Origin: Candidatus Alloscillospira gallinarum
GTDB taxonomy: Bacteria; Bacillota; Clostridia; Oscillospirales; Oscillospiraceae
Reading direction: 5' to 3'
Assembly: GCA_904420055.1 (NCBI GenBank)
Contig: CAJFTV010000176.1
Coordinates: 1 to 10,404 of the forward strand
DNA: 10,404 bases
The notes under the pieces are model-generated. The model ran no database searches. It was not told the origin of the DNA and saw nothing but the letters and a program-made list of their open reading frames with translations. A program made the translations under genes and the position numbers. Position 1 is the stretch's first letter; each line of letters starts with the position of its first letter. Positions 1 to 6,295 of this stretch are shown here, piece by piece.

Positions 1-924
1 GGCGGCGCAGGTTTTCCCACTTATGTGAAGCTCGATGTTGGGGACAGAAAGGTAGAGGAGCTTATTATAAACGGCGCTGAGTGCGAACCATTTATAACCT
101 CCGACACACGCATGATGCTGGACGACAGTGCTCATATTGTCCGTGGAATTGAGCTTTTGGAAAAATATATAAACCCCGATAGAATTATTTTCGGCATTGA
201 AAAGAATAAGGGCGAATGTATAAAGCTCTACCGTGAAAAGCTCGCTGGGTTTAAAAAGGCGTCGGTTGCCCCTCTGCCTGAGGCATATCCCCAGGGGGGA
301 GAAAAGGTCATGATATACAACACTACGGGAAAAATCGTACCTGAGGGAAAACTGCCCCTTGACGTGGGGGTGGTCGTAATAAACTGCACCACGGTGGCGT
401 CTATCGCAAGGTATGTAGATACAGGCATGCCCCTTGTGAAAAAGACGATAACGGTAGACGGCTCCGCTGTAAAAAATCCATGTAATGTCATCGCGCCTGT
501 TGGAACGCCGGTGGGGAAGCTTTTTGACTTCTGCGGCGGGTTTAAAGAGGAGCCGGCAAAGATACTTTACGGCGGACCCATGATGGGCATTGCGGTGCCG
601 GGGCTTGACGCCCCTGTGCTTAAAAGCACAAACGCCGTGCTGGCCCTTGACAGGCGCGACGCGGAGCTACCGGAGAGTACAAACTGCATAAGATGCGGCA
701 GATGTTCAAAAATATGTCCTCTTCACCTCGTTCCCGGCGACATTGAGGACGCGTATCTCAAAAAGGACTACGACCGCCTTGAAAAGCTCGACGCCCAGCT
801 CTGCATGGAGTGCGGGAGCTGCTCGTATATCTGCCCGGCGCGGAGACCGCTGACACAGACAAACAAGCTTGCAAAGGCGGCCCTGAGAAAATACAGGGAG
901 CTTAAAAAGGAGGGGCAGAAGTGA
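1..924 (+). CDS. rnfC: RnfC, electron transport complex subunit C (5' end cut by window)
   Basis: RnfC is the peripheral cytoplasmic subunit of the Rnf complex; in the family it carries FMN and Fe-S clusters and exchanges electrons with NAD(H). The reading frame is open from base 1, where it encodes GGAGFPT, the glycine-rich nucleotide/flavin-binding motif shared with the 51-kDa subunit of complex I. The gene therefore starts upstream of the window, and the GTG at 25 is an internal Val codon. Next comes the conserved NGAECEP motif (codons 25-31 of the window). Two four-Cys ferredoxin motifs follow near the C-terminus, with Cys codons at 685, 694, 703 and 715, and at 802, 811, 820 and 832. That fits two [4Fe-4S] clusters. 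The stop codon overlaps the rnfD start by four bases (GTGA), which implies translational coupling. The family assignment is certain; only the length of the missing N-terminus is unknown. Confidence 0.97.
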   Translation, partial: GGAGFPTYVKLDVGDRKVEELIINGAECEPFITSDTRMMLDDSAHIVRGIELLEKYINPDRIIFGIEKNKGECIKLYREKLAGFKKASVAPLPEAYPQGGEKVMIYNTTGKIVPEGKLPLDVGVVVINCTTVASIARYVDTGMPLVKKTITVDGSAVKNPCNVIAPVGTPVGKLFDFCGGFKEEPAKILYGGPMMGIAVPGLDAPVLKSTNAVLALDRRDAELPESTNCIRCGRCSKICPLHLVPGDIEDAYLKKDYDRLEKLDAQLCMECGSCSYICPARRPLTQTNKLAKAALRKYRELKKEGQK

Positions 925-1838
925 ATAACCTTATTTTATCCCCCTCGCCCCACATTCACACACGGCAGTCAACCCAGGTGATAATGCGTGACGTGCTGAT
1001 TGCCCTGTGTCCCGCGCTGATTGCCGGAATTGTGATTTTCGGCGTCCGGGCACTGATTGTGACGCTGGTGTGCGTGGTGTTTTCGGTTGGCGGCGAGTGG
1101 GCGTTTGAAAAATGTACTAAAAGGGCCGTGACGGTGGGGGATTTGTCCGCCGTGGTCACGGGTGTGCTTTTGGCGTTTAACCTTCCGGTGTCAATACCCC
1201 TGTGGCAGGCGGCTTTTGGAAGCCTTATAGCAATAGTGGGAGTAAAGCAGCTATTCGGAGGTATTGGCCAGAACTTCGCTAATCCGGCCATAACCGCCAG
1301 AATTGTGATGTTTCTCGCATTTTCCCAGAGCATGACCACATGGACATTTCCAGATGCCGTGTCCTCGGCAACGCCGCTTGAGCTTATGAAAACCGGGGTT
1401 ACGGACAACATGCCCTCATACCTAGACATGTTTTTGGGTAAAACCGGCGGGTGCATAGGAGAGACCTGTGCACTGGCTATACTTATCGGATTTGTATATC
1501 TGCTTATAAGGCGCGTTATATCATGGCAGACACCAGTGATATTTGTGGGAACGGTGTTTGTAATGTCTCTAATTCTCGGACAGGACGCGCTGGCCCAGAT
1601 ACTCTCCGGAGGACTTATGCTCGGCGCCGTATTTATGGCCACCGATTACGCAACAACTCCAAGAAACGCATGGGGAAAGGTGATTTTTGGACTGGGCTGC
1701 GGACTTATAACAGTGCTTATACGCTTTTGGGGCAGTTATCCGGAGGGCGTGTCGTTTTCAATTCTGCTTATGAATATCCTTACACCATACATTGACAGGT
1801 GGACAAGAAAGAAACCACTGGGAGGTGTTAGGGCATGA
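921..1838 (+). CDS. rnfD: RnfD, membrane subunit with covalent FMN
   Basis: RnfD is a polytopic inner-membrane subunit of Rnf, homologous to NqrB; the family holds FMN bound covalently to a Thr by the flavin transferase ApbE. This 305-residue protein is strongly hydrophobic, with many membrane segments. It contains the conserved IGQNFANPAITAR stretch and a flavinylation-type motif S-S-A-T at residues 148-151 (Thr codon 1371-1373), followed by PLE. Family members more often have S/T-G-A-T, so the second motif position is Ser here. A later conserved block, MATDYATTP, also matches the family. The GTG start at 921 overlaps the rnfC stop and has a strong AGGAGGGG-like site just upstream (about 908-914). 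The gene ends by overlapping rnfG (ATGA). Length is close to the family norm. Confidence 0.97.
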   Translation: MNNLILSPSPHIHTRQSTQVIMRDVLIALCPALIAGIVIFGVRALIVTLVCVVFSVGGEWAFEKCTKRAVTVGDLSAVVTGVLLAFNLPVSIPLWQAAFGSLIAIVGVKQLFGGIGQNFANPAITARIVMFLAFSQSMTTWTFPDAVSSATPLELMKTGVTDNMPSYLDMFLGKTGGCIGETCALAILIGFVYLLIRRVISWQTPVIFVGTVFVMSLILGQDALAQILSGGLMLGAVFMATDYATTPRNAWGKVIFGLGCGLITVLIRFWGSYPEGVSFSILLMNILTPYIDRWTRKKPLGGVRA

Positions 1839-2377
1839 GCGGGACAAGCTTTAAGAAGGACTTTGTTGCACCTGTGCTGGTGCTTACAATCATATGTATT
1901 GTAATTTCCGCCGCACTTGCGGTGACGAACATGATTACAGAGCCCATAATCGAGGAGACGGAGGCAAGAAATGCCGAGGCTGCCAGAAGAGAGGTTATGC
2001 CTGAGGCGGACGGGTTTGAGCTTGTTGAGGCAGACGGTCTGCCGGAGACCGTGACAGAGGTGTACAGGGCCACAAACGGCGTGGGATATGTGTTTATGCT
2101 CACATGTGACGGATACGGAGGAAAAGACACTTTAAATCTCATATGCGGCATAGACAGCGACGGGCTTATAGTGGCCACAAAGGTGCTGTCCCACAGCGAG
2201 ACGGCGGGGCTTGGCTCAAAGGTGGCGGACGAGCCGTTTGAGAGCCAGTTCGTCGGAAAAGACGCGAGCCTTGAGGGAGTTGAGGCCATATCAGGCGCCA
2301 GCCGTTCCTCAGGCTATTATATAAACGGAATTAAAGATGCGTTTACGGCCTTTGAGATAGTAAAGGGGGCTGAGTAA
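1835..2377 (+). CDS. rnfG: RnfG, extracytoplasmic FMN-binding subunit
   Basis: RnfG is anchored by one N-terminal helix and exposes an FMN_bind domain outside the cytoplasm; in the family, ApbE attaches FMN through a phosphoester bond, normally to Thr. This 180-residue protein has a membrane segment at about residues 11-30, then the typical FMN_bind features: GYGG (93-96), HSETAGLG (120-127), and the attachment region SGASRSS (153-159). The usual motif is S/T-G-A-T-x-S, so the acceptor position is Ser156 (codon 2300-2302) instead of Thr. A Ser can in principle carry the same bond, and Ser is allowed in relaxed versions of the motif, but whether this one is flavinylated is open. The start ATG overlaps the rnfD stop, with GGAGGTG at 1821-1827. 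The protein is slightly shorter than many RnfG proteins. Confidence 0.96.
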   Translation: MSGTSFKKDFVAPVLVLTIICIVISAALAVTNMITEPIIEETEARNAEAARREVMPEADGFELVEADGLPETVTEVYRATNGVGYVFMLTCDGYGGKDTLNLICGIDSDGLIVATKVLSHSETAGLGSKVADEPFESQFVGKDASLEGVEAISGASRSSGYYINGIKDAFTAFEIVKGAE

Positions 2378-2379
2378 AA

Positions 2380-3063
2380 GTGAAAAAGCTGTCTATTCTC
2401 TTAAAGGGAATTATAAAGGAAAACCCGGTACTGGTGCTGGTGCTCGGCACGTGTCCGACACTTGCAACTACGACCCAGGCGTCAAATGCCCTGGGCATGG
2501 GACTTGCCGCCACGGTTGTGCTTCTGTGCTCAAACGTGTGTATTTCCGCACTTAGAAAGGTGATACCGGATAAGGTGCGTATACCGTGCTATATTGTCCT
2601 AATCGCGGGATTTGTCACGATTGTGCAGATGATAGTAAAGGCGTATGCTCCGGCGCTGGACAGCGCCCTTGGCATATATCTGCCGCTTATTGTTGTAAAC
2701 TGCATAATTCTGGGGCGTGCAGAGATGTTTGCAAATAAAAATACAGTTGGCGACTCGGCCCTCGACGCCATTGGCATGGGGATTGGATTTACACTTACCC
2801 TGTTTGTCATGTCCAGTATCCGTGAAATTTTGGGAAATGGGACGTGGTACGGCATGCCTATCCCGTTTTTGAAGGACAACAGCATTGCCATATTTACAAT
2901 GGCCCCCGGCGGCTTTGCCGTGTTCGGCTGCCTCATTGCCCTTGTAAATAAGATTTCAAAGGGCAGGGCAATCAAAAAGAAAGAATTTGGCTGTTCCGGC
3001 TGTCCCTCCGCCGCTGTCTGCGGAAAGCTGGACGCCGGGAGAGAGGAGGCGCAGGATAAATGA
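2380..3063 (+). CDS. rnfE: RnfE, membrane subunit with Cys-rich C-terminal tail
   Basis: RnfE is a six-helix membrane subunit, homologous to NqrD and a distant paralogue of RnfA. In the family, RnfA and RnfE pack in opposite orientations and share an Fe-S cluster in the middle of the membrane. The two expected Cys are visible: Cys25 in GTCPTLATTT and Cys108 in VVNCIILGRAE. The 227-residue protein starts at GTG 2380, with AAAGGGGG at 2362-2369; rnfG ends two bases before. After the last membrane segment, a charged tail contains a Cys-x2-Cys-x5-Cys pattern (GCSGCPSAAVCGK) and then an acidic/basic end. E. coli RsxE lacks such a tail as far as I recall. The Lys-rich N-terminus and the KKK before the tail suggest both ends are cytoplasmic, so the tail might bind a metal or Fe-S cluster, but that is only inferred. 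Confidence 0.96.
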   Translation: MKKLSILLKGIIKENPVLVLVLGTCPTLATTTQASNALGMGLAATVVLLCSNVCISALRKVIPDKVRIPCYIVLIAGFVTIVQMIVKAYAPALDSALGIYLPLIVVNCIILGRAEMFANKNTVGDSALDAIGMGIGFTLTLFVMSSIREILGNGTWYGMPIPFLKDNSIAIFTMAPGGFAVFGCLIALVNKISKGRAIKKKEFGCSGCPSAAVCGKLDAGREEAQDK

Positions 3064-3662
3064 AATCTGCGGTCCTTATAATAATGACTGCCGTGTTTGT
3101 AAACAACTACGTTTTGCAGCAGTTTTTGGGAATATGCCCGTTTTTAGGCGTTTCAAAAAAGCTGAACCAGGCCACGGGAATGAGTATTGCGGTTATATTC
3201 GTCATGTGCCTTGCTACGGCTGTGACCTGGCCCATACAGTACTATCTTCTGACGCCGGCAAGCGGGGCGTATGACCTGGGATTTATGCAGACGGTGGTAT
3301 TTATACTCGTAATCGCGGCCCTTGTACAGCTTGTTGAGATTGTTTTGAAGCGTTATATTCCCTCACTTCACAAGTCTTTGGGAGTGTATCTGCCGCTTAT
3401 AACCACAAACTGTGCTGTACTCGGTGTGTGCATTGCCAATATTGACGCTGAATATACATTTGGAGAGGCAATGCTGAACTCCTTTGGCAGCGGGCTTGGA
3501 TTTTTCCTGGCCATGGTGCTGTTTTCCGGTGTCCGCTCAAGAATAGAGGGGAACGACGTCACCGAGTCCTTTAACGGACTGCCTATAACGCTCATTGCGG
3601 CGGCAATTGTGTCCATGTCCTTCTTCGGTTTTACCGGCGTTGTTGAAAACCTGTTCGGCTGA
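3060..3662 (+). CDS. rnfA: RnfA, membrane subunit
   Basis: RnfA is the six-helix membrane partner of RnfE (NqrE homologue) and helps ligate the intramembrane Fe-S cluster. The 200-residue product matches the family length. It carries NNYVLQQFLGICPFLG with Cys26, and the second ligand motif TTNCAVLG with Cys118 (codon 3411-3413). Its C-terminal half has the conserved FGSGLGFFLAMVLFSGVRSR segment. The start is the ATG that overlaps the rnfE stop (ATGA), preceded by AGGAGG at 3044-3049, ten bases upstream. Translation is therefore probably coupled to rnfE, which makes sense for two subunits that must pair. Nothing unusual is visible in this gene. Confidence 0.97.
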   Translation: MKSAVLIIMTAVFVNNYVLQQFLGICPFLGVSKKLNQATGMSIAVIFVMCLATAVTWPIQYYLLTPASGAYDLGFMQTVVFILVIAALVQLVEIVLKRYIPSLHKSLGVYLPLITTNCAVLGVCIANIDAEYTFGEAMLNSFGSGLGFFLAMVLFSGVRSRIEGNDVTESFNGLPITLIAAAIVSMSFFGFTGVVENLFG

Positions 3663-3673
3663 GAGGTGAGCGC

Positions 3674-4483
3674 ATGAATACGATTTTGATTGCAGTGATA
3701 AGTGTTGCGGTATTGGGGCTTGTATGCGGCATTATGCTTGCCGTGGCCTCCAAGGTCATGGCCGTCAAGGAGGACGAGCGCTTCCCCGCAATAAGAGAGT
3801 GCCTCCCGGGCGCAAACTGCGGCGCCTGCGGCTATGCAGGCTGCGACGGATATGCAAAGGCGCTGGCCTCAGGCAGCGAGACACGCATAAACCTGTGCGT
3901 TCCCGGTGCTTCCGCTACAGTGTCCGCTCTGTCAGATGTTCTGGGAGTTGAGAGCGAGGAGAAGGAAAGACAGGTTGCTGTTGTCAGGTGCAGGGGTACA
4001 AAAGATGCCGCTGAATACAAGGCTGAGTATGAGGGAATCCTTTCCTGCGCCGCTGCCAAGATGTATTACGGCGGTGAGGGAAAATGTATTTACAGGTGCC
4101 TTGGATACGGCGACTGCGCAAAGGTATGTCCCGAAGATGCCATATGCCTGGAAAACGGAATTGCCCATGTAGACCCTCGTGTTTGCATTGGCTGCGGCCT
4201 GTGCCGGAAAGAGTGTCCAAACGGGATTATTCAGCTTGTGCCCGTATCCCGCCGTGTGATGGTGCTCTGCCGGAACCGTGACCGGGGTGCTGCCACCCGG
4301 AAAGAGTGCAAAAACGGATGTATTGGCTGTATGAAATGCGTAAAGACATGTGAGCATGACGCAATTCATGTTACCGGAAATCTGGCGGAGATTGACTATG
4401 ACAAGTGTGTCGGCTGCGGAAAATGCGCCGAGGTGTGCACCACCGGCTGTATAGTTTCTGCGGATTTGTCACAGATTAAGTGA
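3674..4483 (+). CDS. rnfB: RnfB, multi-cluster Fe-S subunit accepting electrons from ferredoxin
   Basis: RnfB is the entry point for electrons from reduced ferredoxin in clostridial Rnf complexes. The 269-residue protein begins with one membrane helix (about 4-26). It is followed by the Fe-S domain with Cys49, 52, 57 and 75 in the classic CGACGYAGC context, and an extra Cys43. Next is a ferredoxin-like pair: Cys138, 142, 148 and 152 (the CLGYGDCAKVCP pattern typical of clostridial RnfB) with Cys171, 174, 177 and 181. A second pair has Cys216, 219, 222 and 226 with Cys245, 248, 251 and 255. This suggests five [4Fe-4S] clusters. Additional Cys at 106, 125, 158, 199, 212 and 259 have no assigned role. 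The ATG follows an AGGTG site at 3664-3668, 11 bases after rnfA. It is the last rnf gene, as in other Firmicutes. Confidence 0.97.
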   Translation: MNTILIAVISVAVLGLVCGIMLAVASKVMAVKEDERFPAIRECLPGANCGACGYAGCDGYAKALASGSETRINLCVPGASATVSALSDVLGVESEEKERQVAVVRCRGTKDAAEYKAEYEGILSCAAAKMYYGGEGKCIYRCLGYGDCAKVCPEDAICLENGIAHVDPRVCIGCGLCRKECPNGIIQLVPVSRRVMVLCRNRDRGAATRKECKNGCIGCMKCVKTCEHDAIHVTGNLAEIDYDKCVGCGKCAEVCTTGCIVSADLSQIK

Positions 4484-4490
4484 TATTTTT

Positions 4491-4516
4491 ACAGGCTGGG
4501 TATTTTCTCAGCCTGT
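4491..4516 (+). terminator. Hairpin between rnfB and the NusG-II gene (weak terminator or processing site)
   Basis: A perfect 8-bp inverted repeat, ACAGGCTG (4491-4498) and CAGCCTGT (4509-4516), flanks a 10-base loop. It lies eight bases after the rnfB stop. The run after it is only ATTTTAG, with no long uninterrupted T tract, so termination is probably partial. It could instead stabilise the 3' end of the rnf transcript, setting different levels for the downstream pair. The following gene starts only 15 bases after the stem, which favours read-through. Confidence 0.5.
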
Positions 4517-4531
4517 ATTTTAGATGGAGCT

Positions 4532-4900
4532 ATGAAAAAAAGAAGAAACGATGTGATACTTATACTGTGTATTCTGGCAGCAGCGGCACTTTTATGGTGC
4601 GCTTTCGCGCTGTTTTCCGGCGACGGAGCGTATGTCCAGGTAACAGTGAACGGCGAGGAGTACGGGCAGTACAGTCTATATGAGGACAGAACAGTGCAGA
4701 TTGCCGCCGGGACGGGTGAGAACACCCTGCGAATTGAGGACGGCAGGGCGTACATGGAGACTGCCGACTGTCCGGACCTTCTGTGCGTGCGCCAGGGAGG
4801 CATAGAAAAAAGCGGGGAGAGCATAGTGTGTCTGCCCCACAGAGTTGTTGTGACGGTTTATGGAGGGGAGGAGAGCTCCGGCGACGCCGTATCCCGGTAG
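4532..4900 (+). CDS. NusG domain II-containing membrane-anchored protein
   Basis: This 122-residue protein has a basic N-terminus (KKRR), a hydrophobic segment at about residues 8-28, then a small globular domain facing outside. The domain matches the NusG_II family by its signature ADCPDLLCVRQG (residues 78-89) and IVCLPHRVVV (98-107), with conserved Cys80, 85 and 100. It is not the transcription factor NusG and lacks the NGN and KOW context. In Firmicutes such proteins are commonly encoded with a Gx-family transporter near rnf or apbE genes, as here. Function is unproven; a role in extracytoplasmic redox or flavin handling is inferred. The ATG at 4532 has GGAG at 4526-4529, an unusually short spacing of two bases. 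The next in-frame start (GTG 4553) would remove the basic part of the signal anchor, so it is less likely. Confidence 0.88.
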   Translation: MKKRRNDVILILCILAAAALLWCAFALFSGDGAYVQVTVNGEEYGQYSLYEDRTVQIAAGTGENTLRIEDGRAYMETADCPDLLCVRQGGIEKSGESIVCLPHRVVVTVYGGEESSGDAVSR

Positions 4901-4906
4901 ACTGAT

Positions 4907-5404
4907 ATGGATAGGACAAAAAAACTTGTGACTTACGGCCTTATGACGGCGGCAGCCATAGTTCTTGGGTATATAGAAGCGCAGATTCCGTATTTTTTTA
5001 CAGTACCCGGCGTTAAGCTGGGGCTTGCAAATTCCGTGGCCGTATTTGCCCTGTACCGGCTGTCTGCCGCCGGGGCGGCGGCAGTGTCCGCTGTGCGGGT
5101 ACTGGCGGCGGGGCTGCTGTTTACAAGCCCGTTTACCATGCTTTTTTCCGCCGCCGGCGCTGCGGTGAGCCTTTGCGTTATGATACTTCTCAAAAAGTCC
5201 GGCCGCTTTTCCCCAGTTGGAGTCAGCGCCGCCGGCGGTGCGGCCCATAATCTGGGGCAGATTGCGGTGGCGGCGCTTGTCATGGAAAGCGGCGGCGTTT
5301 ACTGGTTTTTTCCTGTGCTCTGTCTGTCAGGTGTGGCGGCGGGGGTTATAATCGGGATAATAGCCGGTATGCTTGTAAAACGTATAAAGATTGCGCAGAT
5401 ATAG
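4907..5404 (+). CDS. Gx transporter family membrane protein (often named heptaprenyl diphosphate synthase component I)
   Basis: This 165-residue, highly hydrophobic protein has about five membrane segments. Its N-terminal half matches the Gx_transp family: TAAAIVLGYIEAQIP, PGVKLGLANSVAVFALY and RVLAAGLLF. The C-terminal half has GAAHNLGQIAVAA and a Gly/Ala-rich last helix. Databases often label the family component I of heptaprenyl diphosphate synthase, but its form resembles the substrate-binding S components of ECF vitamin transporters. The substrate is unknown. It follows the NusG-II gene by six bases in the same reading frame. The ATG at 4907 has no Shine-Dalgarno sequence in the preceding 25 bases; the nearest purine-rich stretch (GGAGGGGAGGAG, about 4861-4872) is too far. 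It probably depends on coupling to the upstream gene. No better start is visible, and the MDRTKKLVTYGLM beginning looks normal for the family. Confidence 0.87.
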   Translation: MDRTKKLVTYGLMTAAAIVLGYIEAQIPYFFTVPGVKLGLANSVAVFALYRLSAAGAAAVSAVRVLAAGLLFTSPFTMLFSAAGAAVSLCVMILLKKSGRFSPVGVSAAGGAAHNLGQIAVAALVMESGGVYWFFPVLCLSGVAAGVIIGIIAGMLVKRIKIAQI

Positions 5405-5452
5405 TTCTATATTTCAGCGCACAGCGAGGCTGTAAAGCGGAATGTTAATATG

Positions 5453-5469
5453 CGTTGCTTGCGGCAACG
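5453..5469. promoter_or_regulatory. Inverted repeat upstream of the XRE gene, possible operator
   Basis: CGTTGC (5453-5458) and GCAACG (5464-5469) form a perfect 6-bp inverted repeat around five bases. The right arm overlaps the possible -35 box of the downstream promoter. HTH regulators of this class often bind short dyads near their own start, so autoregulation is plausible. It is not followed by a T run, which argues against a terminator for the upstream gene. Confidence 0.35.
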
Positions 5470-5487
5470 GGCAGTTTCTCCTAAAAT
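5459..5487 (+). promoter_or_regulatory. Possible sigma-A promoter for the XRE gene
   Basis: TTGCGG (5459-5464) and TAAAAT (5482-5487) are 17 bases apart. The -10 box matches the consensus at five of six positions, while the -35 is poor. The predicted start of transcription, near 5494, would give a leader of about 22 bases containing the ribosome binding site. This is a weak call based only on pattern and position. Confidence 0.35.
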
Positions 5488-5515
5488 AGTGTTCACAGGA
5501 AAGGAGATTATCCCA

Positions 5516-6025
5516 ATGCTAAACGAAAATATAAAAGCGTTAAGAAAATCAAAAGGACTTTCGCAGGAAGAACTCGCTGTAAAGCTGAATGTGGTGCGGC
5601 AAACCGTATCTAAATGGGAGCAGGGATTGTCGGTTCCGGACTCTGACATGCTGATTTCAATATCGGAGGTGCTTGAAACGCCTGTGAGCGTTTTGATTGG
5701 AGAAAATGTTACTGAGGTTAATGCTGATGATTTGAAAGTACTTTCTGAAAAACTGGAGGTCATAAACCTGCAGCTTGCCCGAAAAAAGGACATGAGACGT
5801 AAGGTGCTCCACTGGACATTTATCTCTCTCTGTGCGGCCATAGCAGTAATATTTGCGGTATTGGCAGTGATTAACAGTCCTTATCTGAGCTGGGATTTCA
5901 GTGACCCGGAAACTGCCGTTTTGGGAACGGCATTTCACGTGTTTGAATGGCTGTTTGTAAGGATTGCGCCGATTATGCTTATCGGGGCAATCGTCGGGAT
6001 TGTTCTTACGCGAAAGAGAGTGTAG
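5516..6025 (+). CDS. XRE-family HTH transcriptional regulator with two C-terminal membrane segments
   Basis: The first 60 or so residues form a typical Cro/C1-type helix-turn-helix domain. Recognisable parts are NIKALRKSKGLSQEELA, then VVRQTVSKWEQG with the recognition helix, then LSVPDSDMLISISEVL. A charged, helix-prone linker follows (about 66-96). Two hydrophobic segments come next at about 101-120 and 143-164, and the protein ends in RKRV. The design suggests a DNA-binding protein tethered to the membrane, seen in many Clostridia; the signal it senses is unknown. I chose ATG 5516 (169 residues) because AGGAG lies at 5502-5506 and the HTH begins there. An in-frame ATG at 5450 would add 22 unlike residues with no binding site. 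Its neighbours, the Gx transporter upstream and a metal ATPase downstream, do not prove a target. Codons look more A/T-rich than in the rnf genes. Confidence 0.88.
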   Translation: MLNENIKALRKSKGLSQEELAVKLNVVRQTVSKWEQGLSVPDSDMLISISEVLETPVSVLIGENVTEVNADDLKVLSEKLEVINLQLARKKDMRRKVLHWTFISLCAAIAVIFAVLAVINSPYLSWDFSDPETAVLGTAFHVFEWLFVRIAPIMLIGAIVGIVLTRKRV

Positions 6026-6167
6026 GTCTGCTTTGCTTTTCTGCTGCGGTATTAACTTAAAAACTGCGGCTCATCGTGCAGGCGCTTTGCGCGGGCGGTA
6101 TCAAAATGATGTAGATTTCCAAGGGCATGCGTAGTGGTGCATTTTAAAAATAATTAGAAATCCTGTC
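6026..6167. other. Intergenic stretch without a recognisable gene
   Basis: No coding frame with a ribosome binding site is visible on either strand here. It contains a small GCGC-TTT-GCGC hairpin (6082-6092) without a T run, and then becomes A/T-rich at about 6140-6160, directly upstream of the consensus promoter. That A/T-rich part could act as an UP element. No clear terminator for the XRE gene was found. Confidence 0.5.
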
Positions 6168-6196
6168 TTGACAAAGCAGAATGTATTGAATATAAT
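6168..6196 (+). promoter_or_regulatory. Consensus sigma-A promoter for the riboswitch-ATPase unit
   Basis: TTGACA (6168-6173) and TATAAT (6191-6196) both match the consensus exactly, with the optimal spacing of 17 bases and A/T-rich DNA just upstream. Transcription should begin near 6203, immediately before the riboswitch aptamer. Such a strong promoter fits a unit whose output is set mainly by transcription attenuation. Confidence 0.92.
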
Positions 6197-6204
6197 AGCG
6201 TTAT

Positions 6205-6295
6205 TCAAAAGGGAGTAGTTGTAAGGCTTTTCGTCAACATCACGGTCGTATATTGACTTGGTGGAAAGCGCCGCGTACGGTAACAAGACTTTTGA
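6205..6295 (+). ncRNA. yybP-ykoY family Mn2+ riboswitch aptamer
   Basis: The leader of the ATPase gene has the hallmarks of the yybP-ykoY riboswitch, which binds Mn2+ and in most cases turns genes on. The closing stem P1 is formed by TCAAAAG (6205-6211) and CTTTTGA (6289-6295). The conserved GGGAGTAG loop element lies at 6211-6218, and the second conserved loop, CGTCAACATCACGG, at 6232-6245. In the known structures these two loops dock and together form the metal site. P1's right arm is also part of the downstream terminator stem, so ligand-stabilised P1 would prevent termination. The promoter ends only a few bases upstream, and the regulated gene is a cation-transporting P-type ATPase, a class found downstream of this riboswitch in other bacteria. 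Assignment is by visual motif recognition; a covariance-model search would settle the boundaries. Confidence 0.88.

Noticed and set aside
956..1642. Open frame on the - strand (228 codons) across rnfD
   Set aside because: It overlaps the conserved rnfD sequence and has no recognisable domain or start signal; it is a shadow frame.
3932..4369. Several overlapping - and + strand frames within rnfB
   Set aside because: The Cys motifs of RnfB explain the region fully; the other frames have no start signals or family likeness.
6082..6092. GCGC-TTT-GCGC mini hairpin after the XRE gene
   Set aside because: The stem has only four base pairs and no T run, so it does not qualify as a terminator.
6254..6259. 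TTGACT resembling a -35 box within the leader
   Set aside because: It lies inside the riboswitch aptamer, no -10 box follows at proper spacing, and the exact consensus promoter is upstream.
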